This document shows positions 23,937 through 56,357 of a stretch of 64,000 nucleotides of DNA, one piece after another; within the stretch, counting starts at the first letter, position 1, and each line of letters opens with the position of its first letter. The stretch is from positions 327,637,441 through 327,701,440 of the forward strand of contig CM023448.1 of assembly GCA_013339765.2 (NCBI GenBank), given 5' to 3'. The notes under the pieces were generated by a model. That model was not told where the DNA came from. It made no database searches and saw only the letters and a list, made by a program, of their open reading frames with translations. This DNA comes from Haemaphysalis longicornis. Its lineage: Eukaryota; Arthropoda; Arachnida; Ixodida; Ixodidae. Both the position numbers and the translations under genes were made by a program.

Positions 23937-23977
<41 letters not shown>

Positions 23978-24002
23978 TTTATTTATTTATTTATTTATTT
24001 AT
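23937..24002. repeat. (TTTA)n microsatellite
   Basis: About 16 TTTA/ATTT units with a single interruption. Confidence 0.95.
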
Positions 24003-26539
24003 TACTGCGAAGCAGTATATGTCACCTACCACAGCTCTCATTCCGGTGAAACCGCTTTACTCGGCGCCGCTCCGGCGTTCCTTTTCGCCACCGTCGAGCC
24101 CTCTTTCACAACTGTTATTTGCCGGTTCCTTACACGTTTAAGCACTTGCACATAAGCGGTGGCCGGTTTATGCGTGCACATGTTGGTAGTTGTGGGTAAA
24201 GGGGGGGGGGGGGGGCGTGCACGCTACTCGGCAGTTTTATCTGTTTCGTTCCGATTTGTATATTTGGCTCATCTCGACAAAAAACTCCTCATATACTTAC
24301 ACAAAAGTTTAAGGGGTTCTATTAGTAGTCGAAGTGGAGGTTTCCTAAATTCAAGTTATCGCGTTTAAGAAAGGATCTCGTAGATGACACAAAATTGCCC
24401 TCTTGGTCCATCTTGCAGCCGTATTCTTTCTGTCCCCTGGGTGCATTGCACCTCCACTTGCTAGGTGAGGCACTCCGTGTTGACGATGGCACTGCGTCTG
24501 AAGAGGGCATGTATTGCGCTATTCTCCATGCAGACCGCCTCACCGCCTCTGCTCTCCTGGGATTCCTGCAAAGCCAGTGAAACGCATCACACCGATCAAC
24601 ACCTCAGTTTTGAACAGCCCATGTCATTTATATTACAGCAATTGCTGCACTCGGTATTTTGGTCTTTGATAAAATTGAAGTCGCGATTGTGCCTACTATG
24701 GATTTGCACCTACAAGCCCCATGTCTATTTATACTAGAGACATACAAATATCACATTCTCCATGCATTGACGCTTTTTAAATCGAAAATAAACACTGACA
24801 CATTATTCGATCAGCATGTTGCGGTAATACAAGCCTAAGTTGTTAAGTTCGTTCTGGAGGTGTAGTCAAAAGAGCCCAACTGAGAGGAATAGATGCTTGG
24901 AGAGGTCGCCGACGCTTACAAGTTGGACGTTGAAGTTTATTTACTATCCTTAAACTAGCTTTTCTATGGCTAAAATAAATGCATGGCGTCAAATGATCAT
25001 GCTTCACGGAGGTGCCATAAACACTTTCTGCGCCCACCTCCTCCACCCTCCATCCTTCGAATGATTGGAACGCGAGGTACCACCACAGCAGCTCTGGTGG
25101 CTCAAACACATGCAGGGCGCGAACAAAAATAATTGCATTCCATAGCGATCAACATCGATCGCCTGTAAATACGAGAGACTGAGCATTACACGAACACATG
25201 AAAAAATTTCACCATCTTTCCGTGGGGGAACCCTGAGGAGGATGCGAAGCAGCAGTGGGGGTTGAATGGTGTGTAAGTATATAGAGTTGAAGTAAGTAGT
25301 GTGAGTAGAGTTGGTGTGTGGTGTTAGAGTAAGGAGATGCGTGGGCAAGGTGAGGAGGAGAATGGAAGAGAGACGCGCATGCGCAGTGGAGTAGCGCGCA
25401 GCGCGTGTGCACACCTGGTTTATACGGCTGTGAGGAGGAGAATGGAGGAGAGACGCGCATGTGCAGTGGAGGTGTGGACGGCGCAACAAGGGAGGGAACA
25501 TGCTCGACCATAAGCATCCTACTGGAAGATGGTGTAATTTTATTGGAGGGGGGGGGTGGTGTTGGAGAGGCATTAATAGAGAGAGAGAGAGAGAGAGAGA
25601 GACGTTGTACGTGGTATGAGTTCGTCTTTATTTAGGCATTATCATCATCATGTTCATCGTAGGTGACGTGGAGCTGTGGTTGGCGTTCCGCTTTGATTAT
25701 GACCGCCTTAAGGCGGTCATAATCAAAGCGGAAACGCGGTCAAACGCGCTTAAAAAATTACCACGCTCTTCCGGCACATATAAGTACAGAATAGCCAAAC
25801 TAGATCTGTGAAAAGTCAAGGGCTGGTATAGTGGATGAACCATAAAGTTGCTGAAGATGAGGGTCGATGCACGTTCCCCGGATGGTTGTGGGCTGCTTGT
25901 AATCACGGTCCGCCGAGACTCGCCGACGCACGCCGCCGCCGACGCCGATGAAACGTCGAAGGCGCGTGAAGCGTGCTCGTCTCGTGCCGGCCCAGGAAGA
26001 CACCGGCAACACTGTCGCTCCAGGAGCCATTAAAGGGTAAGACACCGTCGGGCGTTGAGCAAGCCGAGCATGCGCAGTGGGGGTGTGGACGGCGCAACAA
26101 CAACAAGGGGCAACAACGGCGCAACAACAACAAACCCGAAGGGACATAGCCCCAACCATGAGATGCTTCGCATCTAAAACAGCCGGCGTTCCGCAGGGCA
26201 AGAGACTCGGTTTGGTTAATGGTCTGTCGCAGACGGGTCCTCCTGTGAACGTATCCAACATGCCACCAGGAACGTTGGTTTCTTTCATGTATTCCCACTT
26301 TCGTTGCATACTTTGTACACAAATCATCCTACATATTTTAGGTTGTGCAATACTTCTTTAGAAACATTGCATGGGACTTTCGGCAACCTAGGAGACACCA
26401 CTCTTTGGTTGTGCCTATAATATTCGATCATGATTTGTATTATTACTAGCTGTTTTTTTAAAGTTACAAACCCGAAGCAGAATCACACATCTTGTGTTAT
26501 GTTGCGAAAGTGATTAATAGGATGCCACGGACCACTCAC
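24003..26539. other. Intergenic or terminal DNase II intron
   Basis: No supported gene. It contains a perfect 46 bp palindrome at 25687-25732, a GA run near 25578-25601 and two related GAGGAGAATGGA-type blocks at about 25350-25530. The missing last exon of the DNase II gene should lie here or further left. Confidence 0.4.
25687..25732. repeat. Perfect 46 bp palindrome
   Basis: Two 23 bp arms with no spacer, meeting at CCTT|AAGG (25709/25710). The flanks GCGT and ACGC extend the symmetry imperfectly. Confidence 0.95.
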
Positions 26540-45980
<19,441 letters not shown>

Positions 45981-48589
45981 TTTGCGCAGTATACTCCAAC
46001 AATTAGGTTTAATATCTTCAATGGAAAACTGCTGGTAGTGTTGGGATATTTCTTTCTCAACCGACGTCAAGTTATTTCCAAGCAACGTATCGCATTTCCT
46101 CGCTAATCTTTCGGAACAAACAGGCGTGTGTGAGCGGGACTAACAGTCTTGTTTCCTCTGCTTCGCGCCTGTAGGAGTAATGTCTGACACATATAGTGCT
46201 GTGAATAACGCAATTTGTCCGCTGTGATACGTCCAGGCAGGCTGCTAGAGAGACACTGAGAGACGTGGGGGGTAATAAACTACTACGCGGGACACCAACG
46301 TGTGCGGATGTTCGCTACAGTTCCCTGCACACGAACGAACCGATGCACCAAGCCGAGCAGCGAGCTTTTAAACGCGTCGTTGCATGGGCGACACACGCAG
46401 CGAAGCCTGGCAGCTGTATCCTTCGGGACGGAAGTGCGTTGGCGCTCTAGGTTACCTTGGAAAACACGAGTAGTCGCTCAATCTCCAAAGAGCGTTCTTC
46501 ACGGTTCGACAGTCAGTATGCGGAGCAGCAGTACTCAACGCGTCGCCAACTCGGGAGTACGCGGGGCCATTTCCGTTGATAGCGGCCCTAAAACAGGGCT
46601 TTGTCGACTGCACTAAAGGTTGAGCCAGGATTGCAGCAAACGAACTCTGGGAACCCCATAAAGAAATAATTACAACACACAGTCCAGTTCACGGCGAAGG
46701 AGAAGTTCCGTTTAAATTTCAATTCTGGTTTCTGACTTTCTAGTTTAAAAAAGTACGCTAAGCGTTAACGAAAAAAAAAAAAAAACGGTGCGCTTTGCCT
46801 TTACGCCATTAAAATTCTCAGGCTAAAGCATGGAAGCAATCAAGCCAGCAAGCACTAGTTTAACTTGTTTGGCACTACTTTGAGGCAAGATGTAAGCATC
46901 ACAAACGAGGCTCAGCAAGTTGCGCAACTTGACCCGAGAGGCGGAAAACCCCGTCGCCACAATTCTGTCAGCCGTAGGAGGCTGTTCCGCAGAGAGCCGA
47001 GAGTTCACCCTCTTTGGCCGCGACACTGACTATTCATCAGTAGCGTTCGCCGCCTCGTCACCGATAACCCACTACACATAATCGCAATCCACTGGGTGGC
47101 GCCGCAGCAGCGTTGGGCCTAAGGCCCCTTAGTTGTGTCTATCCGAAGGCTAATGCGACAATTGCAGTATTTCTTGCCGCAGGCGTCAAAACTTCTCTGC
47201 ACCCCCCCCCCCCCCCCTCACCCGGGGAAATGGAGGCGTCCAGAATAGCGCAAGAAACAATCTTACTTAAAGGGGCCTAAATAGGCCGCGATTTCAGGCG
47301 CGCTGAAACCAGGACAGTGTTCTTTTCTGTCCGTGTTTGCATCTGAATTCTCGGCACCATTAAACGGAGCATTGACGATTGACGTAGCTTTTTGCCTGTG
47401 ACGTAGTGTCTATGACGCAGGTTGCACTGAAGAATACTGCCCCGCTACCGACGGGTTTCTTTAAAAGCTGCAGCCAACCAGCGTTTCTGGATCCGGAGAA
47501 AGCCGCCGGTGGTTCCGGTGGTTTCGGGCGGCGTCCACGAGAGCGACACCCTGGCACGGCGGCACTTGCCTCGAGCACGCAGAAAAAAAAAGTGCAATTG
47601 GGTGCGACCACAGTGATTTGCGACCACAGGCCATCCGCATAAGGGTACTGTGATTTAGGCGAGGCTATACGTTAAGAATCTAGATGTAACTCAGAGAAGC
47701 ACAACGGGAAGCAGGCTTTGAGGAGACATTGGTAACCCAAAGTGGGGGCAGCAATCATTCATGCTTTACGTGACAAGCCTAAACCCAGGCCAAATGGAGA
47801 AAAAAGTACTAAAATGCGGGAAAGGAAGCATATGAACCTCAAAGAGGACGGAAGCGAGAACTATTAAGCAGGGTAAAAACGGGAATAGCAGAAGTAGTCA
47901 GAGATCAACGGGTGGGAATGGCTGAAGCAACGGGCCAAAGCTGAGGCAAGGGTAAGACGCCGGTCTCGGCGAAAGCTACGTTCATGTCAGATAGGGCGCA
48001 TATCGCGTCCATAAAGGAATTCCACAAGCGCCAATTTTCCGACTCATTGCACAAAATGTGGTTACCACCCATTGCCCAATTACCCTATATAGTTCTTTAT
48101 CGGCATAATGACCAGCCTGTCAGGGAGCTATATATAAGCGCCACATATGAAATTGGAGGATGGTATTTGTGTCAGCAAAACTTCTGTCCATTTGCCGATA
48201 AAAAGCGTTCTCTAACCGGTTCCATGTTCGTGTAAAGTTTCTTTTGCGGTTCTCGTATAAACTTCAAGTGTGTGAATTTATCGTACAGTCGAGAGTCAGA
48301 ACTTGCGTCGTGCTCCTTGCTCTCGTCCTGTGTTCGCGCTTTTCACTTTCCAGATTTACACTTAGTGTTGGGCACTGTAGTCACAGCTTTGCAGGTATGG
48401 GCAGGGATATCAAAGGGCGGGTACAGAAGCTGGGCTGATCGCTAATAGAGAAACAGTAAAAGCTCACGTACTTCTGCGGTCGAACTGCGCGCTGCCCGGA
48501 CAAAAATAGCAGTAGCGCACGGAGCCACTGCTGAGTGCCGAGGGTATACAGGGCGAAAGCTGTCAGGAGCGTTTCCACAGCAGTTGTGT
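45981..48589. other. Upstream region of DNase II gene and intergenic
   Basis: The 5' leader and promoter of the DNase II gene must start here, but no TATA box or initiator was distinctive. A GC-rich stretch at about 47400-47600 has long frames on both strands without recognised motifs. No gene is called. Confidence 0.4.
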
Positions 48590-49800
48590 GTAGGAGGAAG
48601 AGGAAGAAATACTTTTATTGAGATTTCTGAACGGCCCAGAGGGCGGCCCAGAGGAGTGGTTGCTCTGTCCACCAGATGAAGATGGGTAGGCAGAGAGGGG
48701 CTGGACAGCAGCATCTCCCATTGCTCTTGTTGGGTAGTTGACGGGAAGAGAGGAGGGGGCTCAGGGCTAAAGTCGCACGCCCCGATTATGGGGCGGAGTG
48801 TTCCTACTTGTGAGCAAAATTTACATTCAGCGTCGTAGCGATTCGGGTGCATTAAGTGAAGACGCGTCGGGTGTGGGAAGGAGCCGGATTGTGTCACCCG
48901 TAGCGTAGTTTGTTGTTACCTGGATAGGTCAGGGTGAGGCGAGGGTAGGGTCTGTCTCTGAAGGCGATAATGTTAGGTTATGTCCCTGAACGTGACAAGC
49001 GAGTCATTGTCCCCGTGCAGCTCTATAGCCATGGGGCTGGTGGGCGTATTCGTTTCCTCCATGGAAGCTGAATGGAACCGGTAGGGGAGTAGTTTTAGGT
49101 GCGAAGCACCTTAAGATTTCGCAATGTCCGTCCACCGTCCGACGGTGTCTCCCCAAGTTCCCCGTTGTCCGTGCGCAGTGACTACAGCGAGCTACACGAA
49201 AGGGCGCTCTGCACCAACACGAGGTCAAAGTGTAGGTTTGGCGCGCCGTTCGAATGGGGCCCCATTTATACATACGCGACTAGGACGAGACTGGTCTTGC
49301 GTGTGGCGTTTGTCATTTACAGTGCACTTCCTGCACCCCAAATCATTTAATAAACTTTGGGTGCATCATCGTGCACGGACGATAACACTCATCCACACGC
49401 AACTTGCGTCCCAGTGCTTCGCACCCTCGGCATCGTTCACGGCGTGGAGATGGTGTGATTTTTTAACACGCGCAGTGCAGCTCGGTACACAGTGGTAATT
49501 CCGGTAGGCTTGTTGGGAATCGATGACTACCTTCCGAACCCCTGGTTGAGTGAGAGCCAAGGCGAGGGCTGCCTCTTCTGCTGCCGTCATGTCTTGGGTC
49601 TTGAGTGAGGCACACGCAAGAAAGTTGGTTCTGGTGGTAGCCACAATGATGGCCTACTGCTGCCCTGGTTGTTGGGAGGCGTCTGTGTAAATAACCGCGT
49701 GATCCCCGCCGAGGGTGGTGTTGAGCGCTTGAGCCCGAGCTTGTCAGCGACCCTCGGGGTGTGAGGGGTTCATATTTCGATGTAAAGGGCGCATCTTTAG
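48590..49800 (-). pseudogene. LINE ORF2 3' region, broken
   Basis: The minus strand gives an RNase H-like stretch (TAAEEAALALALTQPGVRKV at about 49500-49590). After a foreign block near 49080-49360 it gives a C-terminal segment with YDAECKFCSQVGTLRPIIGA and WEMLLSSPSLPTHL. The tail reads AATAAAAGTATTTCTTCCTC at 48600-48615. Frames change several times. Confidence 0.65.
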
Positions 49801-52183
49801 TTCTTGCCGGCACCTGGGCAAGAAAGCGGCAAATTTGTGGGCTGAGCTCTTTTTTTTCCGTGTTAGCACGACCTCAAGGACAGGAAGCTCACGTTGGTTG
49901 GGTGTTCAGTGGCTACTTTTTTTCTGACTTCTTTTTAGTGACTGGTGTAAACTATACTGTTCATTTCTTGACGCTATGCCTCCGGAATGCAGCTTGTTTT
50001 TGCCGTGTTTTTAGGTACATTTGGAAGTTAGCTTGCAGTGATGTGTTTAACAATAATTTAGCATGGTAAAGCACGCCTGTTTGCGTGTTCCATTAAGCAC
50101 ACTCCTTAGGTTTCACTAAGTGCGGAACTACTTTTGCAGGTCTTTCCGTGTTCACTGTTAAAGACTGTACCTGCAGACTCAAGTGGCGCAAACTATTTCC
50201 CATTTACCCGTATCCCGCACTTCTCTTATTTTTGTTTTGAACATACGCCTTCTAAGCAAACTAAAAACAATGAACATACTGAGAGTATCGCAACACGCGG
50301 ACGGTGAAAAATACAAACACGAGGTCTAACCGAACTGTAAGCAATCTTGGAGTGGTGCGACAATCTGTTCTCTTGTAGGCATAAACTCCGGCACTTCCCT
50401 TGTACATATAGTGACATTTTCGAGTCCTTCCTCGAGCCGAAATGTAGAAATTCGCTCAGCTCTGTCTAAACGCGTCCACCATGACGGGAAGCTTCTTGAA
50501 GCTATGGTGACTCTATGTTTACATTTTGGATTTTGGTTAAAACTACCAAAAATGCGCCTAGCGAGGTGATTTACTTTGTCAAACTATAAAGACAGCAACG
50601 CGATAACGCGAGTATGGCCTTTAAGCGGTCACTCTGTCGCGGAAGTTATCTAGGTTTGTTTTATTTGCGTGTGACTTAACGCACGCGGCTGCCCCGCGCC
50701 GAAAAAAAGAAAACGTCTATAACTGTAAAACTATCATAGGGCCAGGAGGTTCCAATTTGGTACAAAGGGGCTCTAGAACGTTTGAAAGAGGGATGTGAAA
50801 GGATTAGAACTTACATGGCAGATTTCTTGGCGAAATTGTAAAAGTTCGCGAACCTTCGTCTAAACTCGCCCGTCATGACGGGCAGATTCTCCAAGTTACT
50901 AGGTTCTCGAAGTCTCACGCGGAGAAATTGAAGAAAAATAAATGTAAAAGTCATGCAGCGAAGCCACCTGTTTGCATTACCAGCAAGATTTGGCAAAAGG
51001 GCAAAAGGGAGAAAAGGATGGGGGGTAGGGGGAGGGGAGGAGAGAGTTGTGGGGTGAGCTTCGCGGACCCCTGAAATTCCCTAACGGAACCTTACTTGAC
51101 GATACTGGTGTACAGCCTCTCAAGAGCAATGTATCCCCAATCTGGACATGCACGTGTCTTCCTCAACTTCCTTTCCTAGCATTAAGAATGGTAAACCTCA
51201 TTAAAAAAAAGCCAAACTCTGTGTTCTATAGAACACAGAGTTTGGCTTTCTCCTAGCTAGAAAGCTAGGAGAAACCTACAGGTTTCTCCTAGCTTTCTTT
51301 TCCGTATGCATTCAAGCAGCCTCTCATTCCCAATTATTTTAAGCTGCAGGCATAGCGAGGGTCTCTGTCCTGGCAGTCTTGCTGGCAAAGGTAGCATAAA
51401 GGCATTTCCCGTAAGCCGACTGCCCTTGACATGCTGTAGAGACGCAAGTCACAGGCTTGGTGTTTGCGAAGAAAGTTACCCTCCACCTTAGATTGTTGGA
51501 GCAGCAGTCGCAAAAACTGGCTAGGTTTTAGTATATATCGGCTTTGTTCCCTTTGGGAAAACATCAATTAGCCAACGATCATTTCAAAGATGAAATACCG
51601 TATTCGCACGATTGTAACGCCCCCCCCCCTCCCCCTAAATGTAACGTGCAGATAAGTTTGCTTATGAACATTTTGAAAAAATAGTTTGACTATGATCTTA
51701 TCCGCGCTGATGTAAAGGACATGGTACCACGTACCTGGAAGAAGACGTTTTAGTTGACGTACGCTAATGTAGCACTAAAAATTCCTTGCGCTTCATAAAG
51801 TTGGTTATCCACTTTCTGGGAGCATTAAAACTAAGCGAGGAACATTGAACGCCGATTTCGGTTTTGAGCCCCATTGTAACACACACGTCAATTTTAAGGC
51901 TACTTTTAGCGAATGAGGGTGCGCCTTAAATCGTGCGAATACGGTACATTCCACGTGATGCTAGCGGTAAAAACGTGACCATTTGGAAGATAGAATACAT
52001 TCCACAGAACCTTAGCGCTAAATACGTTCTCCTGGCGAGAAAAGCCACAGATGTGCCTCTCCCTACAGAATACAGTTACTCGCGCATGATTACGTGTATG
52101 AAACCCTACGTGCAAGAACGGTATCACGCTATCCTTATGTAACGTACCTAAGCCTTGCGACTTGTACCTCCAGGGTGCCCGGG
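49801..52183. other. No gene seen; stacked palindromes at 51.2 kb
   Basis: Two related blocks near 50430-50560 and 50820-50950 share GTCTAAAC and CATGACGGG motifs. The palindrome cluster at 51208-51297 is the only strongly structured sequence. Confidence 0.45.
51208..51297. repeat. Stacked palindromes
   Basis: A perfect 42 bp palindrome (51208-51249, centre TCTA|TAGA) is followed by an inverted repeat with 18 bp arms and a 2 nt spacer (51260-51277 and 51280-51297). The first 12 bp after the large palindrome (TTTCTCCTAGCT) also pair with the left arm of the second. Confidence 0.95.
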
Positions 52184-54778
52184 ATGGCAGCCAGTGAATT
52201 CAGCTTAACGATCGAAGCACATCGAGCACTTGGCGAGAAGCTGCACAGAGATACGTTCCATTTTGCGCCACGTTTACTCAGACATGCGTTACCAGATTAC
52301 CGGGGTCAGCCAGCCTATTGTGGACTACAGTGCACCCTGCACGGCTGGCGAACCCGACGGCTGCCGACCGGTCTGCTAAGCGCCGGAGTGGAACGAGTGT
52401 TTCCGTGCCATCGATGTGGAACTACGAGAGATCGGCCCGGGCCGCCTTGCTTTGTGCTGGCTGCGACAGCCCACCCTTCCCAGACTCTTGGCGACCACCT
52501 CGCAAAGCAAAAATGTCTGCGTGCTCTTTCACGTGCTCCTCACAAGACACCGGTGCATCGAGTGCGTAGATATCCAAGAGACATCGATACCACGGAGCTA
52601 CTATCTCGTCTGCGATGGCCTCCGCCTCAGCCGTGGATTGAAGCGCATCAGGTAGGGCAACTACGCCTTTGACGCCTATCCTCCGGGAAACCTACTTCTC
52701 GGCCTGAAAGCCACGGTCCCCGCGCTCGACACGCTGGAGATCGTGAGCGTGCTCTTATCGAGTGTCAGCCCCCGCATGCTATGCCACTTGCTGGGCAGGT
52801 GCGAGGTGCTCCGCGAGCTAGTCTTTCTGGACAACTGGCTCGAGGCAGTGGAGGCACAAGCATTGATCGACGTCCTGACAAGTCACCAAAGCCTAAGGAA
52901 GATCCACGTTGATGAGCAGTCCATGACCTGGGACTGTTGTCAGTCTTTGGGGTGCCTTGTGTCGGGGAATGCAAATATCGAGGAATTGATTGTCAGTCGT
53001 AGCAACGCAATTGAACCAACCTCTTTGCCCAGTTTCAGACCATTGTTTTTTGCGCTGGCGGTTCCTGCTTCACATCTCAAAAAGCTGACCATCTCGAAAT
53101 TTGTCTTGGACGCGCGAGACCTTCACCAGCTAAGTGAAGCACTTAGCGCCAGTGATCGACTGCAGAGCTTGAAGCTCCTTTGCGCAGGCAGCTCGAAGGA
53201 AGCCATTTTTCCTCTTGCTGCGGTCATAATGCGCAACAAGTCACTCGTCGACATTTGTGTCAGTGGTGCGCTGCTCAGTAAAAGCAGCTACAGAGACCCA
53301 GAGCCACTAACAGCAACATAACCCTCAAGGACCTCACCTTTCACGAGGCTTTTATGACAGCCGAACAAGCGATGCTTCTTCTTAATGCCTTGTCGGCAAA
53401 CGCGACTTGGTAAAACCTTCATCTCGGAACGATATGCCAGCCGGGGCTTTCTCAGTTTTTAAAAACAATCCGAGAAAAACATCTAAGAAACCGGCTACGT
53501 TTCACAGCTGCTTACACTACAGCAGCAGATGTTATTACCAGTTTACAGGGCATGTACCACAAGCCTGCTTCGATGAACTTCGAACCGACAGATTCTCTTA
53601 CCAAGCCAGTGCTTCAGAGGCTGTCTTTTGTACTGTGTGGGAATGCATTCCTGGCGAGCCTTACAGTGCGTTTTCCACATAATATTGACAGCGGGATGGC
53701 CTGTCTCTATCTCCAAAGCAGAATGTACCCCGAGATATATGAGAAAGAGTGTAGCTTCTGTGGACGATTGGGCACACTCCGGCGCGTCATCGGAGAGTGC
53801 GATTTCACCGAGACCATCCCCCCACCCCTTACCCAACCCTCCACCACCCTTCCCACACCCCTTAACGAGCGATGGGAGACCTTGCTAACCAGCCCCGCCT
53901 TGGAAGACCAGCTCGTCCTAATCTCCAGGGGCTGCAGGCAGCCGCGGAAGCATATGGGTCTCGGGAAGACGGAACCACCCCATTCGACACGTAGTCGCCG
54001 CAATTTAGTGTGGCTAAATAAAGTTGTTCTCTCTCTCTCTCTCTCTCTCTTGTCCACAGTGATCGCAAGTGGGAAGGTGCTGAACCAGGCTTGCCTCGAT
54101 TTTCCTGCTAAAGGATCCCAGGCTATCGTGCTCATCCAAGGAATTGGGAAGAACCGAAGCCTGAGCGACCTTACGCTCTGTGGGTGGCTATTCCAACCTC
54201 GTGTAGCGGTGGCATTCAGCAACATGCTCTGTTCCAGTCACATACTCAAGAACATAGCGTTTTTTGAAACCTTGACGACGTCGCACATACGTGCGGAGCT
54301 TCTCCGTGGGCTGGCCTCAAACTATACGCTGCTCGAGCGAAGTGGCCTCCAGCTGCGCAATCATCATTCAGTATACGACCGCCTCCGACGCAACCAGTCG
54401 CTGCTCTACCAGGCATCGCGATTTGTTTTACCGCCCTTATGCAACACTAAAAAAGCCGCTTCGGCATTCGAAAAGGTCTCCGGGGGCGATGCTTTTCGGG
54501 CGGTAATATCGCAACTGGCAGGACTGACCGAGGCGGAAGCCGCTGAGCTCGTGACGCGTCGGCGTCGGTACCTGGATGAGAACTTTTTGGTAGTTGCCGG
54601 TGTGTACATGAAATGGTCGAGTGTCACTCCAGCTCAGAAGTGCAGATCGACCAGATCGGCCTGGATTGCTGGCTTGAGATCAGACGACATCTTTGCATCG
54701 ACGACATTGTGGATTCCGTCGAGCCGCCGATTACGCTGGTATAACGCGGGTTATCCTGAAGTTAACCCACTCGGGTAG
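52184..54778 (+). pseudogene. Leucine-rich-repeat-type gene, decayed and LINE-interrupted
   Basis: From an ATG at 52184 the frame reads MAASEFSLTIEAHRALGEKL. It shifts frame before CVLFHVLLTRHRCIECVDIQ, meets a stop at 52653 in RLSRGLKRIR(stop)GNYAFD, and continues as long leucine-rich stretches: LGRCEVLRELVFLDNWLEAV, HQSLRKIHVDEQ, NANIEELIVSR and LKKLTISKF, spaced like ribonuclease-inhibitor-type repeats. Further breaks occur near 53319 and 53411. After a LINE insert at about 53706-54055 the LRR-like frame resumes (NRSLSDLTLCGWLF, SHILKNIAFFETLT) to a stop at 54776-54778. No transmembrane or catalytic domain is seen. It resembles a multi-copy intracellular LRR family of unknown function. Whether it is a single-exon retrocopy cannot be decided. 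Confidence 0.65.
53706..54055 (+). mobile_element. 5'-truncated LINE inserted in the LRR pseudogene
   Basis: The insert reads IYEKECSFCGRLGTLRRVIG and LNERWETLLTSPALEDQLVL, close in pattern to the LINE tail at 48.6-49.0 kb. It ends with AATAAAGTTGTT and a CT repeat (54029-54050). Because no stop falls in one frame, a 408-codon chimeric frame (53552-54778) results. Confidence 0.75.
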
Positions 54779-55905
54779 CAGCATGTAGGTCCGGATGAAT
54801 ATGATCTATGTCACAGCGACGTATTCCGGTGTTTTGCGGACCCTATTCGTACGGCTCACAAGCGAGGCGGCTACATACCTTTCGTGAAAGGCGGGGCATA
54901 CAGAATTAAAAGCTAAACAGCGACCTGAGCGGGAGGTCTTTCTGTACACGCTGAAAGGCAAGCTTTCTTCTTCACGCTTGACGAGGATGTTAAGGAAAGG
55001 ACCTGGATGCGCTGCTCCCCCTCTACGGAACCTTGATCGGGCCTAAAAGGGCCATTCTAGCCGGCTGAAGAATTTTTCTCTGGCGGGATACCGCAGTTGT
55101 GGCCTTTACTTATCACATCTGGATCGAAATAAACACCACTGACACAGCTTGTTATCACTGTTTATTACTTCACGAGGCCTAACGTGCTTCATGCTTTTGG
55201 GGACGGCACGTCATCTTTGGTCATTGCTTAAGTACATGCCACGTATCGACTGTCTCGGACGACTTAGAAGTGGTAACAAAACAATGATCACAAGTGTTGT
55301 TCTCGATTTGGTGTTTGAGGGCGAAAACTTGGTATCAGGCCCGTCAGGAATAAATGCAGTGATTGTCTGAAGGTACATGCCATAAAGGTTTCGCGTGGTC
55401 AGTGCGAAGAAGGAGTGCATATATACGAGTTCCGATGAAACCGAGGGGGAAACCCGCATCCCCCTCCTCCTTCCTGAGTAATCCTCGTTGGCGTATGGGT
55501 CCTCGCTCGGGATCCTAGCCTGTGGGTGCAAGAAATTGTTCGAAATTGATTAGGTGGTTTGAAAAGAACGAAACGAGTCTTGCCAAATCGAACCGACGAA
55601 TTACCTGAGATGGCCGTTTTCACCCCCGCGCACAAACCCTATATCATTCTATCTGCTCTTTGCACAAACCTCCTGATATAGATGAACGATAGACTGCTCC
55701 AAATAGCACTTTAGGGGTAGTTTTATTCTAAGCTCGGCTTTATACTGCACCTGGGACAAGGAAATGTGGATCGGAAATTCATTGGTGGAAGAAAACTGAA
55801 CGAAACGTTAGTCTTGCTCACTCTTAACAGCGAACGACGAATCTGACCTGAGAGTGGCCGTTTGATCACCACCTTCTGTACAAGCAAACAAATACACTAT
55901 ATCAT
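54779..55905. other. No gene seen
   Basis: Degenerate sequence. Two GAACGAAACG-type blocks at about 55565-55680 and 55795-55910 look like an old duplication. Confidence 0.45.
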
Positions 55906-56170
55906 TCTAGCACTGCGGTTTCGATTCCCGGCCACGGCGACCGCTTTTCTGATGGAGGCGTAAAGAAAAAAAAAAAAAAAACGCCCGTATGTACAAAATT
56001 TAGGCACACGTTAAAGATCCCCACGTGGTCAAAATTAAGCCGGAGCCCTCCACTACGGCGTGCCTGTGAGTGAAGACTTTATCTAAATCGCCCGCAGGCG
56101 GCGTCCGTTACTGGAGGCGTCGGCGCGTTAATCCCTACAATCAATCCGCTAAACCCTACAATGAATCAAT
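55906..56170 (+). repeat. SINE copy with internal insertion
   Basis: Plus-strand copy of the SINE at 38856-39097: GGTTTCGATTCCCGGCCACG, ACGTTAAAGATCCCCACGTG, GGAGCCCTCCACTACGGCG, ending CTACAATCAAT. About 55 bp of extra sequence interrupts it after TGCCTGTGAG. The tRNA-like head is truncated. Confidence 0.75.
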
Positions 56171-56357
56171 TTTATAAGAAATATTAGTGTAGAAGCATTC
56201 AGTGGCCCACAGAGCGGGAAAACCGGCGTAGACGCCCCTAGCGGCTCCTAAACTACTGTCTACGACGAAGCGTTTCATAGCGCGTGCTATGCAATAAAAC
56301 CGAAAAGCACCGCACGGGCATGCGCAGAGCAATGTAAAAAAAGCAGGGTGCATAAGC

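Noticed and set aside
24322..24440. Possible last exon of the DNase II gene (minus-strand frame reading GTERIRLQDGPRGQFCVIYE, in phase after exon 6)
   Set aside because: The frame has a PRG...C pattern and a stop at a fitting length, but the acceptor CACCCAG has no pyrimidine tract and the RGGG core is absent. It is too weak to call.
24990..25075. Glycine-rich minus-strand frame (EGGGGGRRKCLWHL) as DNase II terminal exon
   Set aside because: No plausible acceptor in phase; the Gly run comes from GGTGGAGGAGG low-complexity sequence.
50430..50950. Two similar blocks sharing GTCTAAAC and CATGACGGG
   Set aside because: Similarity is limited to short patches; not enough to define a repeat.
52094..52672. 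192-codon frame as an independent gene
   Set aside because: Its first part is the N-terminus of the LRR pseudogene; the remainder is out of frame with the continuing LRR sequence.
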